Assembly: GCF_029392855.1 (NCBI RefSeq)
Contig: NZ_CP113945.1
Location: forward strand, 248,001 to 312,000
Direction: 5' to 3'
Source of the DNA: Lactobacillus sp. ESL0680
GTDB lineage: Bacteria > Bacillota > Bacilli > Lactobacillales > Lactobacillaceae
DNA length: 64,000 bases
The notes under the pieces: generated by a model
What the model was told of the DNA's origin: nothing
Database searches by the model: none
The model's input: only the letters and a program-made list of their open reading frames with translations
Shown here: positions 52,049 through 60,092 of the stretch, piece by piece
Layout: every line of letters begins with the position of its first letter
Numbering within the stretch: position 1 is the first letter of the stretch
Position numbers and translations under genes: made by a program

Positions 52049-52789
52049 ATGAATTTTAATGATTTAAAAGTATTCCGCACGATTTATGAGGTTGGTTCAT
52101 TAAATAAGGCAGCTCAGACTTTAGGGTATGCCCAATCTAATATCACAGCTAGATTGAAATTGATGGAGCAGGAATTAGATTCAACTCTGTTTGTTCGTAT
52201 GCCTAAAGGAGTTCGGCCAACTGAAGCGGGTAATATTTTTTATAAAGCAGTTTTAAATATTCAAGCAGAGTTGGCGCAAGTGTCTGCTAAAATTAATCAG
52301 CGAAAAAAGATGCTACTAGGATCAGAAACTCTAATATCAGAAGTTCTAAGTCATAATAACGTTAATTATAGAAATTTTAGTAAAATTGTTGTTAAAAATC
52401 AGAATGATATTGTAAAGGAAGCTGCTAGTCATTTGTATGACATGGTAGTGACTTTTATAAATATGGATAATAGTCATATTTATAATTTAAATAAAGTTTG
52501 CCAAATCAGCACTAATTATGCGGTACAGAATCAGTCTGTTTTTAATGATAGAAGTGTTCCTATCTTGATTAATAGTGATCCAGAATGTGCCTTTAGAAAA
52601 AGAACTTTGAAAGATTTAATTGATAAAACAAGAGTATTTGAAGTTGATTCCTTGCAGGCAATTGAATTATTGGTTGAACAAGGAAAGGGAATAGCGTTGT
52701 TGCCAAGTAAGGCTATAGAAGAAAGGCACTTGGTTAAATTGCGTACGAACGACATTTTACTCAAATATTATTTATATCAAGCAAAGTAG
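52049..52789 (+). CDS. LysR-type regulator, C-terminally short
   Basis: 246 residues from ATG 52049, after AGGTGATG; an upstream start at 52013 would run through the operator palindrome. N-terminal winged helix (FNDLKVFRTIYEVGSLNKAAQTLGYAQSNITARLKLMEQEL) and a LysR effector domain ending abruptly after KYYLYQAK. LysR proteins are usually near 290 residues, and the last helix is missing. The stop is four bases before the att-like junction at 52793, so the end was probably removed on integration. It should control the divergent GAPDH gene. Confidence 0.82.
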   Translation: MNFNDLKVFRTIYEVGSLNKAAQTLGYAQSNITARLKLMEQELDSTLFVRMPKGVRPTEAGNIFYKAVLNIQAELAQVSAKINQRKKMLLGSETLISEVLSHNNVNYRNFSKIVVKNQNDIVKEAASHLYDMVVTFINMDNSHIYNLNKVCQISTNYAVQNQSVFNDRSVPILINSDPECAFRKRTLKDLIDKTRVFEVDSLQAIELLVEQGKGIALLPSKAIEERHLVKLRTNDILLKYYLYQAK

Positions 52790-52790
52790 A

Positions 52791-52925
52791 TTAATCAGTA
52801 AGTATAATAAAGGTAAATATAGTATTAAAGTCCGTTGTATCAATTTTGATATGACGGGCTTTTTGCTTGTGTGGTCAGTCATACAAAGAAAAATAGGTTA
52901 GAAATTTATCATCATTAATTTTTTG
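52791..52925 (+). repeat. Degenerate att-like junction plus repeat A'
   Basis: TTAATCAGTAAGTATAATAAAGG (52791-52813) resembles the junction CAATCAGCATAACAAAGG at tRNA-Thr, and is followed by the same terminator stem AAAGTCCGTTGTATC and GTGGTCAGTCA as at 43601-43710. It is probably the original sequence downstream of the tRNA. The rest of 52926-53086 shows no gene. Confidence 0.6.
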
Positions 52926-53086
52926 GTACATGACGATATTATTTGCCTTCCAAGATAAATATACGATTTTAAACTTTTACCATGAATTTTACGAATAATA
53001 TTTTATTTATAAATTAATGCTGATTTTTGTTTTGTTTAGTGTTAAAATAAAACAAAATTTATTATATTTTATAAGGAGAAATAAAT

Positions 53087-53545
53087 TTGAAATTCAAAAA
53101 AATATTGACTAGCATTATCGCAAGTCTTGGCTTGATAGCAGGCAGTGGAATGATTATAAGTACAGCAAATAATTCGGTATATGCAGCGACAATTACGCAT
53201 ACTATTCCTCAAAAATTCCGTGGTGTTTGGTACCAAAAGGGGTATGATGGGATGTATTACATTGAAAACTATCGTGCAAATTCTGAAGCGTACTATGATA
53301 CAAATACTAGGAAGCAAGATGTTTATTTTGAACCTGTATCTGTTAAAAAGATTAGCTCAAATAAATGTAAAGTATGGTCAGCATCTGAAAAGAATTATAA
53401 GACAACATTGACTTTGAAGCATATCACTTATAATGGTAAAAATTATAAGATGTTGGCTGTCAAAAAGGGAAATAATCCTGCATTATATTATTTCAACCAT
53501 AAAATTAATCGCTTTTATTCTGCTAAACGTGGATTTATTAAATAA
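53087..53545 (+). CDS. Small secreted protein, unknown
   Basis: 152 residues from TTG 53087 after AAGGAG. Signal peptide of about 34 residues ending NNSVYA. Mature part begins ATITHTIPQKFRGVWYQKG and is rich in Tyr and Lys. Proteins with this start occur in many lactobacilli as secreted proteins of unknown function. Terminator follows. Confidence 0.7.
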   Translation: MKFKKILTSIIASLGLIAGSGMIISTANNSVYAATITHTIPQKFRGVWYQKGYDGMYYIENYRANSEAYYDTNTRKQDVYFEPVSVKKISSNKCKVWSASEKNYKTTLTLKHITYNGKNYKMLAVKKGNNPALYYFNHKINRFYSAKRGFIK

Positions 53546-53562
53546 GCGGTGACAAAATTGTT

Positions 53563-53598
53563 AAACACTTTAAGCCCATTTGCTTAAAGTGTTTTTTT
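53563..53598 (+). terminator. Terminator after the small secreted protein
   Basis: AAACACTTTAAGC-CCATTT-GCTTAAAGTGTTT plus T tract. Confidence 0.85.
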
Positions 53599-53646
53599 AG
53601 TGCAAAATCTGAATTTACGTAAAATTATGTCTGGTTAAAACAAATT

Positions 53647-53688
53647 AAAAAAACACGTTTCCAGAATATTATCTGAAAACGTGTTTTT
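53647..53688. terminator. Terminator of the PTS_EIIC_2 gene
   Basis: AAAACACGTTT ... AAACGTGTTTT with internal CAGA/TCTG pair, A and T tracts on both sides. Confidence 0.75.
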
Positions 53689-53701
53689 AGTTTTTTTAAA
53701 A

Positions 53702-54784
53702 TTATTCGCCTAAGTAAGCAAAGGCAACTTTTTCATCATAAACATGTAGCATTTTATCAAGGATGAAACGGCAAGCAAGGGCAACGGCGGCTGGGATGAT
53801 AAGCCAAGCAATTAGTGCTAACAGCCAACTAATGCTGTTTGCGCCGGCATTAAGAGAAGCTAGTGGGCCAACGATTCCTACAAGACCAAAGCCAGCTGAA
53901 GCAGGGGTTCCACAAATGTGCCAGAGGGCAACTGGTAATGCGGAAATTGTTGAAGTGATGATGATTGGCAGCATAATAATTGGATGCCGGAATAAGTTAG
54001 GAATCATCATTTTCATAGCTCCAAGGGCAACGGCGATGGTCACGCCGGCCTTGTTAACTTTCCATGAGTGGACAACCAACACGATTGTGGTTGCAGCAAC
54101 ACCCATAGCAGCAGCACCAGCAGCGATTCCGTTAAGTTGGATTGCCATCCCAATGGCAACTGTTGAAACTGGAGTGACGATTAAGAGAGAGAACATCCAT
54201 GAAATTAAGATACACATTAAGATTGGCTGCAGTTTGGTAAAGGAATCAATGATAGCACCTAAACCCGTTGTGATTTTACTGATAAATGGCAGGAGCAGGA
54301 AGCCAAGATAGGCGGAACCGCCGCCGACTATAATCGGACTCAGCACGACCTTAACGGAACCAAAGAGGTTACCGACCAGCATCGTTAGGAAAACGGCGAT
54401 AGCAGCAGTAATCATTGTGTTAATTAAGTCGCCAGTACCAGATGAAATAAAAATTCCGGCTTGCTTCGTTGCTGGGTTGATTGCTTGGGCGTTAAATTGG
54501 GTAACGCCGGAACCGACGTAGGAAGCGCCAGCAACGATTGCGATGTCGATTGGTGCGAAATCAAATTGATAAGCGATTAAGGCACCGATTAAAAGTGGGG
54601 TTGCTACTTGAAAAACTAGTAAAACGTGAGTTAATCCAAGGGTAAAAGCATTGTTTCCACACAATTTTAGAAGGGCACTCAAAACGGCATTGGGTATTAG
54701 GCCGACAATAATTCCTGTTGCTGTCCCTGATAAAATTTTATTAAAAAATTCCTTTGCGGTAACTTTATTTTTTGTATTATTCAT
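53702..54784 (-). CDS. PTS_EIIC_2-family membrane protein
   Basis: 360 residues with about ten membrane helices. Gly/Ala-rich repeats such as GASYVGSGVTQFNAQAINPATKQAG and HICGTPASAGFGLVGIVGPLASL are typical of the PTS_EIIC_2 family. No IIA or IIB domains or genes are adjacent, so it may transport something without phosphorylation. Substrate unknown. Confidence 0.78.
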   Translation of the reverse strand: MNNTKNKVTAKEFFNKILSGTATGIIVGLIPNAVLSALLKLCGNNAFTLGLTHVLLVFQVATPLLIGALIAYQFDFAPIDIAIVAGASYVGSGVTQFNAQAINPATKQAGIFISSGTGDLINTMITAAIAVFLTMLVGNLFGSVKVVLSPIIVGGGSAYLGFLLLPFISKITTGLGAIIDSFTKLQPILMCILISWMFSLLIVTPVSTVAIGMAIQLNGIAAGAAAMGVAATTIVLVVHSWKVNKAGVTIAVALGAMKMMIPNLFRHPIIMLPIIITSTISALPVALWHICGTPASAGFGLVGIVGPLASLNAGANSISWLLALIAWLIIPAAVALACRFILDKMLHVYDEKVAFAYLGE

Positions 54785-55178
54785 AGTGTTGTTCCTTAAA
54801 AATTAATTTTATTTGGCAAAACCGATGTTGTACCAAATTATGAGGCTAAATAATTAACCATATTTTTTGAAAATAATGAGTCTATTTTTAGAGCAACCTT
54901 ACGCCCAAGTATTTAACGAATTTACCTTTCTTCATAATATTTACCTTCAATTCTTGTATTATTTTATTACAGTGGCATTTATATTTTTATAAATCATAGC
55001 AGCATTAAAATTAAAATACAATATATTTTTTAATTTATTTTTATTATATATTTTAGGATATAAATTTAAAACATTCTATTGATAAAATCATAGAATGTTT
55101 TTTTGTTTTAGTGTAAATTAGTATTAAATTATTTTTAATAAGTTAAAAATATTTAATGTAATTATAAGGAGATACAAG
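54785..55178. other. AT-rich intergenic region with an orphan terminator
   Basis: About 390 bases without a clear gene. A reverse-strand reading 54888-54935 with a GAAGG site encodes 15 residues (MKKGKFVKYLGVRLL). A strong hairpin AAACATTCTAT ... ATAGAATGTTT plus T tract at 55069-55103 points rightwards with no gene before it, so a short RNA may end here. Confidence 0.4.
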
Positions 55179-56177
55179 ATGTTTAAAATTGTGGCTTATG
55201 GTGTTCGTGAAAATGAAGTGCCTTATTTTGAAAACTTAAACAAGTACAATTATGACTTACAGCTGGAAAGGGATTTGTTGACACATGACAATGTGGCAAC
55301 TGCTAAGAATGCAGATGCCGTATTGTTAAGGGCTAATTGTATTGCTGACGCTGAGAACTTGACCATGTTTCATGATTGGGGAATTAAGTATGTTTTCACG
55401 AGGACAGTTGGCTTTAATCACATTGACTTAAAAACTTGTGCAAAATATCAGATGAAAGTGGCGCGGGTTCCAGCATATTCGCCATATGCGGTTGCCGAAC
55501 TAGCACTAACTCTGGGAATGATGTTGTTTCGTCACCTTTCACTTGCGACAACTAGTACGAACAATGGTGATTTTCGAGTGGGTCCCGGTATGTTTTCTGG
55601 AGAAATTCATTCTGGGACTGTTGGCATAATTGGTACAGGACGAATTGGTGCTACCGAAGCTAAGCTTTACCATGGTTTTGGTGCTAAAGTTTTGGCATTT
55701 GACCCATATCCGAGTGATTATGCTAAACAATTTGCAACATTTGTCAGTCAGGATGAATTGCTCGCTAAGTCTGATATTGTTTCAATTCATGTGCCATATT
55801 TTCCTGGGCAAAATGATCGGCTGATTGATGCGGACTTTTTAAGTAAAATGAAACCGTCAGCGGTATTAGTTAATACAGCACGGACCCAATTAGCAGATTA
55901 TGATGCCATTATTGCTGCTGTCAAAAATGGTACAATTGCTGGCTTTGCTTCAGATGTTTTACCTAATGAAACTAAGGTAATGGGACACAACTTTGAAGGA
56001 GAAATTACTGATGGCCAGGCTAAGGCCTTGGAAGAATTATATCCGAAAGTATTGCTCACGCCGCATATTGGTTCTTATACGAGTCCAGCCTTAACTGATA
56101 TGATTGCTGTTAGTTATGAGAACTTTCATCAGGTTTTGCTGACAGGTAAGACTGATAATGATGTTAAATTAGATTAA
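55179..56177 (+). CDS. D-2-hydroxyacid dehydrogenase, D-LDH/D-HicDH family
   Basis: 332 residues, usual length. VPAYSPYAVAELALTLG, the Rossmann motif GIIGTGRIG near 149-157, VNTAR with the catalytic Arg and TPHIGSYT with the catalytic His. It resembles D-2-hydroxyisocaproate dehydrogenase as recalled. Reduces 2-oxoacids to D-2-hydroxyacids with NADH. AAGGAG upstream; terminator follows. Confidence 0.87.
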   Translation: MFKIVAYGVRENEVPYFENLNKYNYDLQLERDLLTHDNVATAKNADAVLLRANCIADAENLTMFHDWGIKYVFTRTVGFNHIDLKTCAKYQMKVARVPAYSPYAVAELALTLGMMLFRHLSLATTSTNNGDFRVGPGMFSGEIHSGTVGIIGTGRIGATEAKLYHGFGAKVLAFDPYPSDYAKQFATFVSQDELLAKSDIVSIHVPYFPGQNDRLIDADFLSKMKPSAVLVNTARTQLADYDAIIAAVKNGTIAGFASDVLPNETKVMGHNFEGEITDGQAKALEELYPKVLLTPHIGSYTSPALTDMIAVSYENFHQVLLTGKTDNDVKLD

Positions 56178-56182
56178 TAATT

Positions 56183-56221
56183 AAAAAGCACAGGTTTCTT
56201 AATAGGAAGCTTGTGCTTTTA
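56183..56221. terminator. Bidirectional terminator
   Basis: AAAAGCACAGGTTTC / GGAAGCTTGTGCTTTT. Confidence 0.8.
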
Positions 56222-56222
56222 G

Positions 56223-56807
56223 TTATTTGAAATGGTATTTTTCGATTTTACTTAGATATTTTTGGCGTCTAGCTAACGAAGAATTAGTAATACAGCCAAA
56301 GTGTAACCAATGCCGGTCTTGCATGCCCAGCTGGCGTAAAGTTTGATTAATAAAAATTTTTTTAATCGCGTTACCGCAAAATAAGCGAAGATAAAATTTT
56401 GGTGAAGTTGAGGTTGTTAGGACATAGGTATGCTTGATATTAGTTAATTCACCATGAATGCCGGTTTTAGAAACAGTGTGTGACAGTCCCGTTCCTTCTT
56501 TCATCACTTTGTCAATGAAACCTTTAAGCATGCCGGGAATACTATTCCACCAAAGAGGAGTAATAAAAATAATGGTTGTTGCTCCTTGTAACATTGTTAA
56601 ATATTTTTTGACAAGTGGATCATGTGTACCACCTTCGTGGAATAAACGTAGTTCTTCTCGATCGTAAATTGGGTTAAAACCATCTTGGTAGAGATCAATT
56701 ATGTTAAAGTCACGTTTGTTTTGAATGAGGTTTTCTTTGACGGCCGTTAAGACAGCATGATTAAAGCTTTTGTTGTATGGATGACAATAGACAATTAATG
56801 TTTTCAT
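56223..56807 (-). CDS. Flavodoxin-fold NAD(P)H dehydrogenase (quinone), KefF/NQO type
   Basis: 194 residues. MKTLIVYCHPYNKSFNHAVL is the FMN-binding start, and PLWWNSIPGMLKGFIDKV is the conserved PxWWxxxPA-like motif of NAD(P)H:quinone oxidoreductases. Two-electron reduction of quinones is likely. It starts one base after the TetR gene stop, so both are in one operon. Confidence 0.88.
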   Translation of the reverse strand: MKTLIVYCHPYNKSFNHAVLTAVKENLIQNKRDFNIIDLYQDGFNPIYDREELRLFHEGGTHDPLVKKYLTMLQGATTIIFITPLWWNSIPGMLKGFIDKVMKEGTGLSHTVSKTGIHGELTNIKHTYVLTTSTSPKFYLRLFCGNAIKKIFINQTLRQLGMQDRHWLHFGCITNSSLARRQKYLSKIEKYHFK

Positions 56808-56808
56808 T

Positions 56809-57345
56809 TTACTTAGCTCCTTTAATTAATTGGGTTAATGTTGTTTGCACTAGCTGTTTATTGTAATCAGTGATGCCATTTTTAATTAGGAGCGAGTAAC
56901 CTTGGATGAACGACCAGATTTGAATGAAGAAATCATGACTAGTAATATTGCTGTTTTGAGTAATTTGGTCAGTTAATTGAAGCATTTTGGTTAAAAAAGG
57001 AAATTCATGATCGTTATTTTTAAAGGCTAGGGTTGCATTATTATTGAAAAAGAGAAAGTCCATTGTGTTGGGATGCTCTTGCACCTGCTTAATAAAATAG
57101 TCGGCAATTTGTAAGAGTTGTTTTTCTGGTACATCACTGTGAAAGTCAATTTGGGCAATAAATTCTTGTGAAAGCCTAATAGTTGCCTGTTTAAACAGGT
57201 CATCCTTACTATTAAAGTGTTTGTAGAAAGCACCAGTCGTCAAGCCAATGGCAGCTGTTAATTTACGCAATGAGAGATTTTGAAAACCTTCTTGGTCAAT
57301 AACTTTGATTGCTTTTTCTACTAATTGCTTTTCTGTTTCCTTCAT
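56809..57345 (-). CDS. TetR-family repressor of the quinone reductase operon
   Basis: 178 residues. Helix-turn-helix NLSLRKLTAAIGLTTGAFYKHFNSKDDLF (about 20-48) and a helical ligand domain. AGGAGGT upstream. Two palindromes in its promoter fit autoregulation. Confidence 0.88.
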   Translation of the reverse strand: MKETEKQLVEKAIKVIDQEGFQNLSLRKLTAAIGLTTGAFYKHFNSKDDLFKQATIRLSQEFIAQIDFHSDVPEKQLLQIADYFIKQVQEHPNTMDFLFFNNNATLAFKNNDHEFPFLTKMLQLTDQITQNSNITSHDFFIQIWSFIQGYSLLIKNGITDYNKQLVQTTLTQLIKGAK

Positions 57346-57365
57346 ATTTCATACCTCCTAATTTA

Positions 57366-57412
57366 GGTAACACTGTTATCTGATGCTTTAAAAACATGAT
57401 AACGCCGTTATC
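57366..57412. promoter_or_regulatory. Twin TetR operators
   Basis: GGTAACACTGTTATC (57366-57380) and the perfect palindrome GATAACGCCGTTATC (57398-57412), 32 bases centre to centre, about three helical turns. Both lie before the TetR-quinone reductase operon. Confidence 0.7.
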
Positions 57413-57443
57413 TAAAAAGTACAAATAAATTTTGCGTAATAAA

Positions 57444-57470
57444 AAAAGCTTCCTTAAATAAGGAAGCTTA
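57444..57470 (-). terminator. Terminator of the 38-aa gene
   Basis: AAGCTTCCTTA-AA-TAAGGAAGCTT with A tract (U tract on the reverse strand). Confidence 0.75.
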
Positions 57471-57480
57471 ATTATTAAGA

Positions 57481-57597
57481 CTAATCTTCAACTTTTTTAG
57501 CCTCGTTCATTGCTTTCATCAATGAAGGGTTCTTTGAGTGACAGTCTTTAATCATTTGCCAGTCTTTTTCGTCCAATTCAACAACGTATTTGCTCAT
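57481..57597 (-). CDS. Small protein (38 aa), unknown
   Basis: ATG at 57597 preceded by AAAGGA at good spacing, stop at 57481, then a terminator. The peptide begins MSKYVVELDEKDWQMI and is charged and soluble with a Lys/Glu-rich end (EAKKVED). Complete transcription signals make it likely real. Family not recognised. Confidence 0.6.
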   Translation of the reverse strand: MSKYVVELDEKDWQMIKDCHSKNPSLMKAMNEAKKVED

Positions 57598-57983
57598 AAT
57601 AATTTTCCTTTCATTAAATATACAATTTAACTATAGCACTTTTCGCGATAATAGAAGAATAGTGTTCGCTACAATTTTTGCAATTGTGTTGCAAAATCAA
57701 TTACTGTCTAGACCATTTGCTAGGTGCAAGCTTGATTAAGCAATAAAGGCAACGCTTGGTATAACGACATCCGATTTAAGAAAGCGCTTTTGTAAAATAT
57801 TACAATTATTACATAATCGTTTCATCGAGTAATCAATTCTTAAAGCCTGAGAGATAGTTCTGTTATGGTTCTGACATTTTTACACTGTAGTATAGAGACA
57901 ATCAAATTGAGTAAATCGTTTTTGATTTTCTTAGTTTGGGAAAGAAAAGGATATGAAATTTTTTTATTAAGGAGAGAAAATTT
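57598..57983. other. Long leader of the apf-like gene
   Basis: About 385 bases with no gene. AGAAAGCGCTTTTG (57779-57792) is a cre-like inverted repeat matching the CcpA consensus in 11 of 14 positions; TGTAAAATATTACA (57792-57805) is a further inverted repeat. Long leaders are usual for highly expressed surface proteins. Confidence 0.4.
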
Positions 57984-58640
57984 TTGAAGGTAAAATCTAT
58001 CTTAGTTAAATCGGCAGCAGTAGCAGCATTATCAGTTTCAGGTGCAGTAGTGATGAATAGTGCGAAAACAAGTACAGTTCACGCAGCAACAGTTGCTAAT
58101 GATGCAGCAGTTGTTACAGTAAACTACGTTGACGGTAACTCGATTCACGTTTGGAATGATTACGAGAATCCAGTAGCTACCGGTCAAGTTTTACCAAGTA
58201 ATTCTTCTTGGAAGGTTATCAGAACCGCTTATGATGCTCAAGGCAATAAATGGTACGACCTTGGTAAGAATCAATGGGTTAGAGCTGAATATGTTAACAA
58301 AGGCTACTACCCAGCTCAAAATACCCAAGAACAAGTTCAAGCAACTAGTACAAATAATGAAGTAGCTAACACTAATAACGCAGCTGCTACTCAAACTGTT
58401 GCTACAACTACTTCAGATTCAGAATCCAGTGCCAAGGCATGGATTGCTGGTCGTGAATCTGGTGGCTCATACAGTGCACAAAATGGCCAATACATCGGTA
58501 AATACCAACTTTCTTCTTCATACCTTAACGGCGATTATTCTGCCGCTAATCAAGAACGAGTTGCAGATAATTATGTTGCTAGCCGTTACGGCTCATGGAC
58601 AGCTGCTAAAGCTTTCTGGCAAGCAAATGGCTGGTACTAA
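57984..58640 (+). CDS. apf: Aggregation-promoting factor-like surface protein
   Basis: 218 residues from TTG 57984 after AAGGAGAG. Signal peptide to about residue 35 (VHA), then an SH3/SLAP-like segment (about 40-105, ending WVRAEYVNKGYY), a Thr/Asn/Gln-rich linker and a C-terminal domain of about 70 residues (AKAWIAGRESGGSYSAQNG ... KAFWQANGWY) that matches Apf proteins and resembles a lysozyme-like transglycosylase with Glu in RESGG. Involved in cell shape and aggregation in lactobacilli. Confidence 0.88.
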   Translation: MKVKSILVKSAAVAALSVSGAVVMNSAKTSTVHAATVANDAAVVTVNYVDGNSIHVWNDYENPVATGQVLPSNSSWKVIRTAYDAQGNKWYDLGKNQWVRAEYVNKGYYPAQNTQEQVQATSTNNEVANTNNAAATQTVATTTSDSESSAKAWIAGRESGGSYSAQNGQYIGKYQLSSSYLNGDYSAANQERVADNYVASRYGSWTAAKAFWQANGWY

Positions 58641-58676
58641 TTTCTAAACTACCAATATCAAAAAATTGAATAATTA

Positions 58677-58716
58677 AAAAATAGGCGCTAATCATTTTTG
58701 ACTAGCGCCTATTTAC
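58677..58716. terminator. Bidirectional terminator
   Basis: AAATAGGCGCTA / TAGCGCCTATTT stem between converging genes. Confidence 0.8.
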
Positions 58717-58725
58717 TAAAGTTTT

Positions 58726-59913
58726 TTAACTTAATGGCTTTTTATTAGTAATAATAATTCCTGAAATTAACAGTAGAACACCTAAAACTGTGTAAGCAAT
58801 AAAGATTGGTGTCCAAGAATGAAATAATCCTTGCAAATAGCCTGATAATGCAGGACCGATTGCTGCTAAGAGATAGCCGAATGATTGAGCTGTCCCTGAT
58901 AATTGTGCTGTTTGCCTAAAGTTAGCTGACTTCTTTTGGAAAAAGATAACGCAGAGGCTGAAGGCTGAACCAGAACCGATTCCTAAAATAACGGCTAAAA
59001 TTGCATTGGCAGTAAAATTACCGGGGAATAGTAGTAAGAGACCAGCTCCAACAGCGAATCCACCACCAACGATACTTGAAGCAATTATCCTCCCAACCTT
59101 TTTACGGGCAATAATTGGTGTCAATAAGGACATTGGCATACCACATAACTGGAATAGGGTTGCCAGAATCCCGGCAGTTGTGACGCTAAAGCCAGTGCTG
59201 GTCCAAAAGCTTGGCAGCCAGGTCATCATTGAATAGTAGAGCAGCGACTGTGTACCAAAGAAGAAGGTAATCAGCCAGGTTAATTGATAATGACTAATCG
59301 AAGTAACTTTATTTTTGGTGGTTACTTGGGCATGATGCGGCTTAGGAATTACCCGAACGACAACTGCCCATAGTAGAAAGCCAGCAAGACCAACTAAGCT
59401 AAAGATTGCTAGTGTGGAAGGCAAGTTGATTTTTTTAACTAATGGCGCTGCAAGTCCAGTTCCTAAAGATGCGACTGATCCCATAGTAAAAGTGTAAAGG
59501 CTGGTAAACAGTGTTGCCTTGGTTGGGAAATATTCCTGAATAACTGCCGGTAAGAGAACATTACCGCCGGAAATACCGATCCCAATTAATACTGTCCCTA
59601 GTAATAAGAAGAAGCTACTGGGAAAGACCCGCAAGTAGCCGCCAATTGCAAGGATTAAAAGTGTAAAAAATAGCACCTTTGCATTACCTTGTTTAATACC
59701 AAGGTGAGCAATAATTGGCGATAACAGGGCAAACATAATTAACGGAATAGTAGTTAGCCACCCGCTCATACTTGACGCCAGGCCAATTTCGCTGTGCAGC
59801 CAAGGCAAGATTGGTGGGATCATTGTGATAGGCAGTCGTAGATTAGCCGCAATAAGCAAAATCCCTGTACCAATTAAAAAATTTTTCTTTTTCACATTAA
59901 CACGTTCTTTCAA
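58726..59913 (-). CDS. MFS transporter, CynX/NimT type
   Basis: 395 residues, twelve helices. ANLRLPITMIPPILPWL at the first helix and MMTWLPSFWTSTGFS in the middle match the CynX/NimT group (cyanate, 2-nitroimidazole exporters in E. coli). The actual substrate is unknown. The region to 60092 upstream is AT-rich with no gene. Confidence 0.83.
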   Translation of the reverse strand: MKERVNVKKKNFLIGTGILLIAANLRLPITMIPPILPWLHSEIGLASSMSGWLTTIPLIMFALLSPIIAHLGIKQGNAKVLFFTLLILAIGGYLRVFPSSFFLLLGTVLIGIGISGGNVLLPAVIQEYFPTKATLFTSLYTFTMGSVASLGTGLAAPLVKKINLPSTLAIFSLVGLAGFLLWAVVVRVIPKPHHAQVTTKNKVTSISHYQLTWLITFFFGTQSLLYYSMMTWLPSFWTSTGFSVTTAGILATLFQLCGMPMSLLTPIIARKKVGRIIASSIVGGGFAVGAGLLLLFPGNFTANAILAVILGIGSGSAFSLCVIFFQKKSANFRQTAQLSGTAQSFGYLLAAIGPALSGYLQGLFHSWTPIFIAYTVLGVLLLISGIIITNKKPLS

Positions 59914-60092
59914 TTTCTTTATTTGTTAAAAGTACCAAATAATAACTTTAATGGAAAAATAATTATTTGGCAAATCGCCTGTTTTAACTAAAAAAGTGAA
60001 ATTAAATTAATTGGCATTAACTACTAATAAGTTTTAAAATTACAGTTAAACTCATAAAGAGATATTGAACTATCGACTATCGAGGAAAATAA

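Noticed and set aside
53763..54311. 182-codon forward ORF antisense to the PTS_EIIC_2 gene
   Set aside because: Shadow of the real gene; no ribosome-binding site and composition of a mirror frame.
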